Below, one piece after another: positions 6,435 through 13,112 of a stretch of 14,669 nt of DNA (position 1 is the first letter of the stretch; every line of letters begins with the position of its first letter). The notes under the pieces are model-generated. The model ran no database searches and was not told where the DNA came from. It worked only from the letters and a program-made list of their open reading frames with translations. This stretch comes from Rikenella sp. (GTDB lineage Bacteria > Bacteroidota > Bacteroidia > Bacteroidales > Rikenellaceae): positions 1-14,669 of the forward strand of contig JAIDFC010000244.1 of the NCBI GenBank assembly GCA_029054535.1. Direction: 5' to 3'. A program made the translations under genes and the position numbers.

Positions 6435-6465
6435 GTAAAAAATAGGTTATCCGCAATCGCGCGGG

Positions 6466-7555
6466 TCATGCCTCTCCGCCGAACTCCATTAGGTAAGCCT
6501 TGATGAAATCGTCGATCTCGCCGTCCATCACCCGGTCCACGTCCGACGTCTGGTGCGAAGTCCGATGGTCTTTGACCCGCCGGTCGTCGAACACGTAACT
6601 GCGAATCTGAGAACCCCACTCGATCTTCTTTTTCTGTCCCTCCAACTCCGCCTGCAAGGCCTGGCGTTTCTCCATCTCGAGCTGGTAGAGCTTCGACCGC
6701 AAGATGCGCAGGGCATTCTCCTTGTTCATGATCTGCGACCGGGTTTCGGTGTTTTCGATCACGATGCCGGTCGGAATGTGGTAGAGGCGCACCCCCGTTT
6801 CGACCTTGTTGACGTTTTGTCCCCCGGCCCCGCTACTGCGATAGGTGTCCCACTTGATATCTCCCGGGTTGATCGTGATTTCGATCGTGTCGTCCACCGC
6901 CGGCGATACGAAGACGCTCGCAAAGGTCGTCTGCCGTTTGTTGTTGGCGTTGAACGGCGAGAGCCGCACCATCCGATGCACCCCGTTCTCGCTCTTGAGG
7001 TACCCGTAGGCATAGTCCCCCACGAACTCGATCATTGCCGATTTGACTCCCACCTCGTCGCCGTCCTGAATGTCGAGTGCCTTGACCGTGTATCCGTTCC
7101 GCTCGCCCCACCGGGTGTACATTCGCAGCAGCATCGAAGCCCAATCCAACGCTTCGGTCCCTCCGGCTCCGGAGTTGATCTCCATGATGGCTCCCATCCG
7201 GTCCTCCTCGGAACGCAGCATGTTCCGCATCTCCAACGCCTCGATCAATCCCAAAGCCTTGCCGTAGGCCGCATCGAGCTCCTCTTCGGTCGCCGCGCCC
7301 TCCTTGATGAACTCCGGAACGAGGCTCAACTCCTCCAATGCGGTCGCGATGGCGTCGTAATCCGTTACCCACGACTTGATCGATGCCACTTTCTTCAACT
7401 GGGCCTGCGCCCGTTCGGCGTCGTCCCAAAAATCCGGCGCAAGGGTCTGCGCCTCTTCTGCCTTTAACTCCTGACGCTTACCGTCCAAGTCAAAGATGCC
7501 TCCTCAGCGCATCCTGGCGCCTTACAAGCTCTTTAATCTGTTCTGTCGTTATCAT
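6466..7555 (-). CDS. prfB: Peptide chain release factor 2, made by programmed +1 frameshift
   Basis: Class I release factor that reads UGA and UAA stop codons and triggers peptidyl-tRNA hydrolysis on the ribosome. Translation starts at the ATG at 7555 (MITTEQIKELVRRQ...), reaches an in-frame TGA at 7490-7492 after 21 codons, and continues in the +1 frame through LDLDGKRQ. The product is 362 residues, close to the usual 365. Visible key elements are the SPF stop-recognition tripeptide at residues 199-201 and the catalytic GGQ at 244-246 in SSGAGGQNVN. The N-terminal part is helical and acidic, as in domain 1 of the family. The gene is divergent from sufS, with an 84-bp repeat copy in the 244-bp gap. 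No promoter consensus is evident. Production is self-regulated through the frameshift. Confidence 0.97.
7489..7504 (-). promoter_or_regulatory. RF2 programmed +1 frameshift site
   Basis: The minus strand reads AGGAGG, CAT, CTT, TGA, C. The internal Shine-Dalgarno-like AGGAGG lies three bases before the slippery CTT, the same spacing as the classical site, and TGA is followed by C, the poorest termination context. When RF2 is scarce the ribosome slips and decodes GAC. Confidence 0.95.
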
Positions 7556-7609
7556 ATTTATCTATTTAATTGTTCTATTTTTTGAAACCCGTTCTTTGTG
7601 CTGGAGGGA

Positions 7610-7693
7610 ACTGTTCTCTTTGTGAACAAAGAGAACCAGAAAAACTTCGGGCGATACTGCGTATCGCATGGGCTGCCGTAGTCAAGAGCCTTG
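7610..7693 (+). repeat. 84-bp repeat, copy 1 (between prfB and sufS)
   Basis: Two hairpins in a row: GTTCTCTTTG (7613-7622) with CAAAGAGAAC (7627-7636), then GCGATAC-TGC-GTATCGC (7651-7667), followed by ATGGGCTGCCGTAGTCAAGA and GCCTTG. A second copy at 9081-9164 is about 90% identical. No T-tract follows, so it is not an ordinary terminator. Just downstream lies a perfect 14-bp palindrome GTACGGTACCGTAC (about 7735-7748). Confidence 0.88.
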
Positions 7694-7799
7694 CGGACTA
7701 TGCCGAGGTAGCGCGAGGAAGACGAAGTCAAAAAGTACGGTACCGTACCGTAGCCAAATACGGGTTATAAAAAAGAGAAGGATAAATTTTATAATAACG

Positions 7800-9023
7800 A
7801 TGAAGAGTTTAGCCTCGATACGTTCGGACTTTCCCATACTTTCGAGTCGGGTGAACGGGAAGGAGTTGGTTTATTTGGATAGTGCCGCCACGGCTCAGAA
7901 GCCGGAGGTTGTGATTCGGGCCATGGACGAGTTGTACCGGACGATGAACGCCAATATCCACCGCGGGATTCATTATATGGCCGAGGAGACCACCGCCAGG
8001 TATGAGCAGGCGAGAGAGCGGGTGAGGCAATTGTTGAACGCCGCTTCGACACGGGAAGTCGTGTTTACGAGCGGGGCGACGCAATCGATCAATTTGGTGG
8101 CCTCTTGTTTCGGGGAACGATACGTCCAGGCCGGCGACAACATCGTGGTTACCGAGATGGAGCACCACTCGAACCTGGTACCGTGGCAATTCGTCGCCCA
8201 GCGGAAAGGGGCGGAGCTGCGCGTGTTGCCGTTCGACGACTCGGGGGCTTTGCGGATGGATCTGTTGGAGGGATTGCTGGACGAACGGACCCGGATCGTG
8301 GCGGTAACGCAGGCTTCGAACGTGCTGGGAACGATGCCGGACCTGCGGCAGATAATCGCCACGGCGCATGCCCGCGATATTCCGGTGCTGGTGGACGGAT
8401 GCCAGGGGATCGTACATGAAAAGACCGATGTCCAGGCTTTGGATTGCGACTTTTACGCCTTTTCGGGCCACAAGCTCTACGGGCCGAACGGGATCGGCGT
8501 ATTGTACGGAAAAGAACGTTGGCTGGAAGCGCTGCCGCCGTACATGGGGGGCGGAGATATGGTGGGCACCGTTACGCTCCCGACCGGAACGACCTTTGCC
8601 GAACTGCCGTTGAAGTTCGAGGCCGGGACGATGAATTACATCGGGGCTATCGGCCTAGGAGTGGCGATCGACTACCTCGAGAGCCTGGATTTCAACGAAA
8701 TACGGGTCCACGAAAAGCAGTTGCTCGACTTGGCGACCCAACGACTGGAAACGAACATCGACGGCCTGCGAATCTACGGGACGACGCTCGACAAAGGACC
8801 GATCGTATCGTTCACGGTCGCAGGAACGCATCCGGCCGACATCGGTATGATCGTCGACAAACTGGGCGTCGCGATCCGAACGGGCACTCATTGCGCCGAA
8901 CCGGTCATGACGCACTACGGAATCACTGCCATGTGTCGGCTCTCGATCGGACTGTACAACACGGCCGACGAAATCGAACTCGCTGCCACGGCGATCCGAC
9001 GGGCGGTCTCCATGTTACGCTAA
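7800..9023 (+). CDS. sufS: SufS-type cysteine desulfurase
   Basis: PLP-dependent cytosolic enzyme that removes sulfur from L-cysteine, giving alanine and an enzyme persulfide for Fe-S cluster assembly. The 407-residue product matches SufS length (E. coli 406). Visible residues are the EHHSN segment with His123 stacking on PLP, Asp199 in VDGCQG (usually DGAQ), the PLP lysine Lys225 in FSGHKLYGPN, and the persulfide Cys365 in RTGTHCAEP, a type II (SufS) active-site loop. The start at 7800 is chosen because the in-frame upstream extension is translated repeat DNA and the family begins near the LDSAATAQKP segment. No sufB, sufC, sufD or sufE is adjacent, so the gene stands apart from the rest of the pathway in this window. 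Repeat copies lie 107 bp before and 57 bp after it. Confidence 0.95.
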   Translation: MKSLASIRSDFPILSSRVNGKELVYLDSAATAQKPEVVIRAMDELYRTMNANIHRGIHYMAEETTARYEQARERVRQLLNAASTREVVFTSGATQSINLVASCFGERYVQAGDNIVVTEMEHHSNLVPWQFVAQRKGAELRVLPFDDSGALRMDLLEGLLDERTRIVAVTQASNVLGTMPDLRQIIATAHARDIPVLVDGCQGIVHEKTDVQALDCDFYAFSGHKLYGPNGIGVLYGKERWLEALPPYMGGGDMVGTVTLPTGTTFAELPLKFEAGTMNYIGAIGLGVAIDYLESLDFNEIRVHEKQLLDLATQRLETNIDGLRIYGTTLDKGPIVSFTVAGTHPADIGMIVDKLGVAIRTGTHCAEPVMTHYGITAMCRLSIGLYNTADEIELAATAIRRAVSMLR

Positions 9024-9080
9024 AATATTTTTTAATCGTACTGTTATTCTGTATACTTCGTTCATTGGCTACTGTATGGT

Positions 9081-9164
9081 ACTGTTCTTTTTGTGAACAA
9101 AAAGAACCAAAAAAACTTTCGGCGATACTACGTATCGCATGGGCTGCCGTAGTCAAGAGCCTTG
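9081..9164 (+). repeat. 84-bp repeat, copy 2 (after sufS)
   Basis: Hairpin GTTCTTTTTG (9084-9093) with CAAAAAGAAC (9098-9107), then GCGATAC-TAC-GTATCGC (9122-9138), then the shared GCTGCCGTAGTCAAGAGCCT block. Relative to copy 1, the C:G pair in the first stem became T:A by changes on both arms. Confidence 0.88.
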
Positions 9165-9178
9165 TTCCCTTTTGTTTT

Positions 9179-9248
9179 GGGGTGGTTGCTTTTTAACGGG
9201 CGCAAAATCTTGGCATTGTATCATGCGCCCGCTAAAAAGTACCACCCC
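9179..9248. repeat. 70-bp imperfect inverted repeat
   Basis: Arms GGGGTGGT (9179-9186), CTTTTTA (9189-9195), CGGGCGCA (9197-9204) pair with TGCGCCCG (9224-9231), TAAAAAG (9233-9239), ACCACCCC (9241-9248), leaving single or double mismatches between blocks and a 19-nt loop. It follows directly on repeat copy 2. It is not a tRNA: there is no anticodon arm or T-loop consensus. Confidence 0.8.
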
Positions 9249-9315
9249 ACCCAGTGGGCCAGAGCATTAGATTGCGGAGCCTGAGGCGTAGCGTAGCTAG
9301 TTAAAAGTTTTTGGT

Positions 9316-9337
9316 GCCGCTTTTTACAAAAAGCGGC
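9316..9337. repeat. Short perfect hairpin upstream of tmk
   Basis: GCCGCTTTTT (9316-9325) pairs with AAAAAGCGGC (9328-9337) with a 2-nt gap. No T-tract outside the stem on either strand, so a terminator role is doubtful. Confidence 0.6.
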
Positions 9338-9399
9338 AGTTTCAGGCGATCGCTAAAGAACGGGTATACAAATAAAAGTACAATTAACACAATCAGTTT

Positions 9400-10086
9400 A
9401 TGTTCATCGTGATCGAAGGCTTGGACGGAGCCGGAAAATCCACCCAGGTGGCGATGATGCGGCGGTTGTTGGAGGAGCGCTATGGGCGAGAGGTTGAGTA
9501 TCTACATTTTCCGCGTTTCGACGCGCCGGTTTACGGAGATTTGATCGCGCGGTTTCTGCGCGGCGAGCTGGGTGCTGTCGATGCGGTGAACCCTTATTTG
9601 GTCGGTTTGATTTACGCCGGCGACCGGCAGTCGGCGGCGGAAATGATTCGGCATTGGCTTGCCGCAGGAAAGGCAGTGATCGTCGATCGGTACGTTTATT
9701 CGAACATCGCTTACCAGTGCGCGAAGCTGCCGGCCGGTTCGGAGACCCGCACCGAGTTGAAGCAGTGGATTTTGGACCTGGAATACACGCATCACGGGAT
9801 TCCGCGGCCGGACTTATCACTGTTTCTCGACGTTCCGTTCGCTTTCACAGCCAAGAAGCTCGGCGAACAGCGCGAGGGCGACGACCGCGCTTACCTCAAG
9901 GGGAAACAAGACATTCACGAAGCTTCGTTGACCCTTCAACAGAACGTTCGAGAAGTCTATTTGAGCTGCGCGTCCGAAGATCCGACCTTTCGCGTGATCG
10001 ACTGCGGCGATCCGAAAAGCGGAGGGATGCTGCCCCCCGATGTGATTTTCAACAAGATAACCGATGAAATTACGCGATACATTTAA
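9400..10086 (+). CDS. tmk: Thymidylate kinase (dTMP kinase)
   Basis: Cytosolic kinase converting dTMP and ATP to dTDP and ADP in the dTTP pathway. The 228-residue product begins MFIVIEGLDGAGKST, a Walker A P-loop with Gly7, Gly12, Lys13 and Ser14. FPRF with Arg39 is in the dTMP-binding position, VDRYVYSNIAYQ gives the DRY motif at residues 96-98, and REGDDRAY (158-165) lies in the LID region. The length is slightly above the usual 205-215 residues, with extra sequence at about residues 160-185 and in the C-terminal tail. The ATG at 9400 gives the canonical N-terminus. The 3' end overlaps the next gene by 23 bp, so the two are probably translated from one mRNA. Confidence 0.95.
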   Translation: MFIVIEGLDGAGKSTQVAMMRRLLEERYGREVEYLHFPRFDAPVYGDLIARFLRGELGAVDAVNPYLVGLIYAGDRQSAAEMIRHWLAAGKAVIVDRYVYSNIAYQCAKLPAGSETRTELKQWILDLEYTHHGIPRPDLSLFLDVPFAFTAKKLGEQREGDDRAYLKGKQDIHEASLTLQQNVREVYLSCASEDPTFRVIDCGDPKSGGMLPPDVIFNKITDEITRYI

Positions 10087-11314
10087 CCGTCTGAAAGAGC
10101 GGTATCCGCGGGCCACGCACCATATTTCGGGAACGCTGATCGCCGTGGCGCGGTATCACCTGGCCGCTTTGTTCATCCTTTCGGGGGCGACGAAAGCCAT
10201 CGACCCGTTCGGACTTTCGATCAAGTTAGGGGAGTATTTCGCCGCGATGGGTCTGGACTTCCTGCAGGTTTTCGACACCGTCGGCGCGATCCTCTTGCCG
10301 TCTGCGGAGTTGCTGGTCGGTTTCATGCTGCTGAGCGGCGTTTCGCGACGCGTGGCGGCTTGGGCGGCGTTCGTCGGGATGAGTTTCTTCACCCTGCTGT
10401 CGCTGTGGCTGGCCGTGGCGAACCCGGTGAGCGACTGCGGATGCTTCGGCGAAGTGATCCGGCTCACAAACTGGGAGACATTCTTTAAGAATATCGTTTT
10501 CTATCCGTTCTCCGTCATCCTGTTTCTGACCCGGAACCGCCAACGGGCGTTCAATCCGTCGCCGATCCGGACCGTGCTGACCTACGCCGTGTTGCTCCCG
10601 GCGAGCTTGGGGCCGAGCCTGTACAGCTACACGACACTGCCGCCGATCGACCCGACGCCGTTCCGAATCGGGGTCAATATCCGGCACGCGATGACCGTCC
10701 ACGAGAACGAGACGCAGACCATTCTGGTCTATCGCGACCGACAGAACGGCCGATTGCACGACTTCAGCATCGAGGACACGACCTGGTACGACACCTCGCG
10801 GTGGGAGTACGTCGACACGCGGACGATCGGTCAGAGCACGGCTCCGGAGATCAAAGCCGTGCCGATGTTCGACGAGACGATCGACCGGTCGGAAGAGATT
10901 TTGGAACGTAAGGGTTACACCTTGCTTTTCGTCGTCAACCGTTACGACGGGCGGTACGAGGGGGCGATGTTCTCGTTGTCGGATTACATCCACCGTTACG
11001 ACGGGCGGGTGGTCGCATTGAGCGCGGGAGCGTTGCCAGCGGCATTGGTCGAGAACGGGATCGAACCGCTCGCCAGCGACCATACGGTTCTGCGGACGAT
11101 GATCCAGCATCGGACCGGGGGTGCGATGCTGCTGCACGACGGCACGATTATGGCCAAGTGGTCGATGAACCGGCTTCCGCATTGGGAAGAGGCCGACCAT
11201 GACCCGTTGAACCATGTGTTGAGCGACGACCGGACGACTCACGAAGGGCTTCTGATCGTGTTATTCGGTCTGAGCATCGCTTTGATCGCGGTGGCCACGA
11301 TTCGGAAGTTTTGA
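10064..11314 (+). CDS. DoxX/MauE-like membrane protein of the Bacteroidetes BT_3928 type
   Basis: Predicted inner-membrane protein of 416 residues. The N-terminal part has four or five hydrophobic segments (about residues 28-42, 72-92, 97-118, 142-156, 168-187) with the DoxX/MauE-like pattern FILSGATKAIDPFG and a Cys-Gly-Cys motif (Cys125, Cys127) in SDCGCFGE, as in MauE-type redox membrane proteins. Residues 200-390 form a soluble domain resembling the thioredoxin-like C-terminus of BT_3928 proteins (YTLLFVVNRYDGR, GGAMLLHDGTIMAKW), but without a CxxC pair. A last hydrophobic segment lies at 394-412, ending in RKF. The start codon lies within tmk. The family's function is unknown; an envelope thiol-redox role is inferred from the CxC motif only. 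Confidence 0.8.
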   Translation: MKLRDTFNRLKERYPRATHHISGTLIAVARYHLAALFILSGATKAIDPFGLSIKLGEYFAAMGLDFLQVFDTVGAILLPSAELLVGFMLLSGVSRRVAAWAAFVGMSFFTLLSLWLAVANPVSDCGCFGEVIRLTNWETFFKNIVFYPFSVILFLTRNRQRAFNPSPIRTVLTYAVLLPASLGPSLYSYTTLPPIDPTPFRIGVNIRHAMTVHENETQTILVYRDRQNGRLHDFSIEDTTWYDTSRWEYVDTRTIGQSTAPEIKAVPMFDETIDRSEEILERKGYTLLFVVNRYDGRYEGAMFSLSDYIHRYDGRVVALSAGALPAALVENGIEPLASDHTVLRTMIQHRTGGAMLLHDGTIMAKWSMNRLPHWEEADHDPLNHVLSDDRTTHEGLLIVLFGLSIALIAVATIRKF

Positions 11315-11362
11315 TTCTCAACTTATTGCGCCCCCGACTCCGGTCCGCGTGCCCGCGGTGGG

Positions 11363-11418
11363 GTGCCGCTGGGAATAGGGAGAGGGGACGCTCGGCACAC
11401 GAGAACCGGAGTTTGCTC
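11363..11418 (+). repeat. GTGCCG/CGGCAC tail repeat, copy 4, interrupted
   Basis: GTGCCGCT (11363-11370) and CGGCAC (11393-11398) are separated by 22 extra bases (11371-11392, purine-rich, ending in a repeated GCT). The trailer ACGAGAACCGGAGTTTGCTC matches copies 1 and 3. It is the only copy away from the two main repeat fields. Confidence 0.65.
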
Positions 11419-11544
11419 AGACGACCCGCCCGAAGACCCAAAATTCACCGCCTCGCTCCCTCAAAAAACATTTTTCGATAGGAATTAGGTCCGTTTTTTG
11501 TTAAATTGGTCCACCGAATTACCGTCGAACAGATCGAAACATCT

Positions 11545-13038
11545 ATGAACATCACTGCGGGCAATATCATCCTGATCGGCTCCATGTTGCTTTTCGTCAG
11601 CATTTTAGCCGGTCAACGGGCTTATAAATTCGGCGTACCGGCTTTGGTTTTGTTTTTGGCTGTCGGGATGCTGGCCGGGAGCGACGGCATCGGCGGGATC
11701 AACTTCGACAGTCCGACGATCGCTCAGTTCATCGGCGTGATCGCCCTGAACTTTATCTTGTTTTCCGGGGGGTTGGACACCGAATGGCGGAGCGTACGGC
11801 CAGTGATGGGCCAAGGGATCGTGCTCTCGACCGCGGGGGTGCTGCTGACCGCGATTCTCACCGGACTCTTCGTGCATTGGGTCGTGCCCGGTTTCTCGCT
11901 CTTCGAGGGCTTGCTGCTGGGTTCTATCGTCTCGTCGACCGATGCCGCCGCCGTGTTTTCGATCCTGAGGTCTAAGAGTCTGAAATTGAAGTACAACCTG
12001 CGTCCGATCCTGGAGTTCGAGAGCGGGAGTAACGACCCGATGGCTTACCTGCTCACAATTCTGTGTCTGGGGCTGGTGATGACGCCGGATGCTTCGGTAG
12101 GGAGCTCGATCGTCAAGTTTTTCGTCCAGATCGTCGTCGGAGGCGGGGCCGGAATTCTGTTCGGGATGGCGATGGTCTGGATCGCCCGACAGGTCAAGTT
12201 GAGTTACACGGGGCTTTATCCGGTGATGCTCATCGCGTTGATGTATTTCACCTATGCCGCGACCGACAAAGTCGGAGGGAACGGCTTTTTGGCCGTTTAT
12301 CTGTCCGCGCTGTGGCTCGGGAACCACCGGATACCGCACCGGGCCTCGCTGTTGAGTTTCTTCGACGGTTTCGCCTGGCTGATGCAGATCATCCTGTTCT
12401 TAACGTTGGGATTGCTGGTCTATCCGAGCCAGGTGGTCGACGTGATCGGCATCGGACTGCTCGTTTCGGCATTCATGATTCTGGTGGCGCGACCGGCGAG
12501 CGTCTTCCTCTCGCTGCTTTTTTTCCGCATGCCGCTGCGGAGCAAGACCTTCGTCTCGTGGGTGGGATTGCGGGGGGCCGTACCGATCGTCTTCGCCACC
12601 TACCCGCTGATCGCCGGAATCGACCACGCGGGGCTTATCTTTAATATCGTCTTTTTCATCGCCCTGACCTCGATTCTGGTCCAGGGGACTACTCTACCCT
12701 TGTTCGCGAAATGGCTTCGGGTTTCGGAACCCGAAGAGAAAATGATCGGCCAGAAGCCCGACCTCGACCCGTCCGAGATGTCCGACCTGATCGAGATCCG
12801 GATTGCCCAGGGGAACGAATATGCGGGTCGGACGGTGGCCGAAGCTCCGTTTCCGGACGGCGCTCGGATCACCATGCTGAGGCGAGGCGACAGCCACCTC
12901 ATCGTAACCGGCGCGACGATCCTGGAAGCCGGCGACCGCGTTATCATCGCCAGCGACAACCGGTCGGACGCCCAACAGGTCTACGACATGCTCACCTCGG
13001 TCGCCGGACAGGACGACTGCGATGAGAGCGATAAATAA
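11545..13038 (+). CDS. cvrA: K+/H+ antiporter of the CPA1 family with TrkA-C-like domain (CvrA/NhaP2)
   Basis: Inner-membrane monovalent cation/proton antiporter. The 497-residue product has about twelve hydrophobic segments from residue 8 to 390, with CPA1 motifs: LFSGGLDTEW (72-81), SSTDAAAVFSIL (130-141), the transport-site ESGSNDPMAY with Asn163 and Asp164, and GLRGAVPIVFATYP (341-354). A cytoplasmic region from about 412 to 485 (EIRIAQGNEYAGRTV ... GDRVIIASD) fits a TrkA-C/RCK-C domain that senses ligands. The ATG at 11545 starts the protein right before the first membrane segment. A TTG 39 bp upstream would add a polar tail and overlaps a TAAATTGG sequence (11502-11509) that is one base off the -7 promoter consensus. 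NhaP2-type proteins exchange K+ and sometimes Na+, so ion preference is not certain. Confidence 0.92.
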   Translation: MNITAGNIILIGSMLLFVSILAGQRAYKFGVPALVLFLAVGMLAGSDGIGGINFDSPTIAQFIGVIALNFILFSGGLDTEWRSVRPVMGQGIVLSTAGVLLTAILTGLFVHWVVPGFSLFEGLLLGSIVSSTDAAAVFSILRSKSLKLKYNLRPILEFESGSNDPMAYLLTILCLGLVMTPDASVGSSIVKFFVQIVVGGGAGILFGMAMVWIARQVKLSYTGLYPVMLIALMYFTYAATDKVGGNGFLAVYLSALWLGNHRIPHRASLLSFFDGFAWLMQIILFLTLGLLVYPSQVVDVIGIGLLVSAFMILVARPASVFLSLLFFRMPLRSKTFVSWVGLRGAVPIVFATYPLIAGIDHAGLIFNIVFFIALTSILVQGTTLPLFAKWLRVSEPEEKMIGQKPDLDPSEMSDLIEIRIAQGNEYAGRTVAEAPFPDGARITMLRRGDSHLIVTGATILEAGDRVIIASDNRSDAQQVYDMLTSVAGQDDCDESDK

Positions 13039-13041
13039 GTT

Positions 13042-13073
13042 TTTGGGTTCGTTCAAAAAAATATTTACATTTG
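13042..13073 (+). promoter_or_regulatory. Promoter of the phosphofructokinase gene
   Basis: TTTG at 13042-13045 and TACATTTG at 13066-13073, 20 nt apart, match the Bacteroidetes consensus TTTG ... TAnnTTTG. Expected start of transcription is near 13080, leaving a leader of about 33 nt. The promoter begins within a few bases of the antiporter stop codon. Confidence 0.8.
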
Positions 13074-13112
13074 TAGCTGTTTTTTAAAACGTAAAAAAGA
13101 CCCTATTAAAAC

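Larger units (their letters stand above)
9024..9399. other. Intergenic region between sufS and tmk
   Basis: 376 bp without a gene. It contains repeat copy 2 (9081-9164), a 70-bp imperfect inverted repeat (9179-9248) and a short hairpin (9316-9337). No TAnnTTTG promoter element was found upstream of tmk. Confidence 0.7.

Noticed and set aside
6395..6468. Short peptide starting at an ATG overlapping the prfB stop (ATGA)
   Set aside because: Only about 24 residues, with no domain, and it overlaps the candidate TACCTTTG element. Coupling is possible but unsupported.
6553..7467. 304-residue plus-strand open frame opposite prfB
   Set aside because: Mirror of the release factor coding sequence. 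The sense frame has SPF, GGQ and the frameshift site.
7490..7492. In-frame TGA near the start of prfB taken as a pseudogene mutation
   Set aside because: It is the programmed frameshift stop, with AGGAGG and CTT at the classical positions and an intact downstream frame.
9084..9107. Intrinsic terminator for sufS
   Set aside because: The hairpin is followed by A-rich, not T-rich, sequence on the plus strand, and the same structure also occurs between the divergent prfB and sufS starts.
9179..9248. tRNA gene
   Set aside because: Cloverleaf arms, the GTTC T-loop and a plausible anticodon loop are absent; only one long hairpin forms.
10226..11242. 338-residue minus-strand open frame opposite the DoxX-like gene
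   Set aside because: Arg/Gln/His-rich shadow with no domain. The sense gene has membrane segments and a motif-bearing start overlapping tmk.
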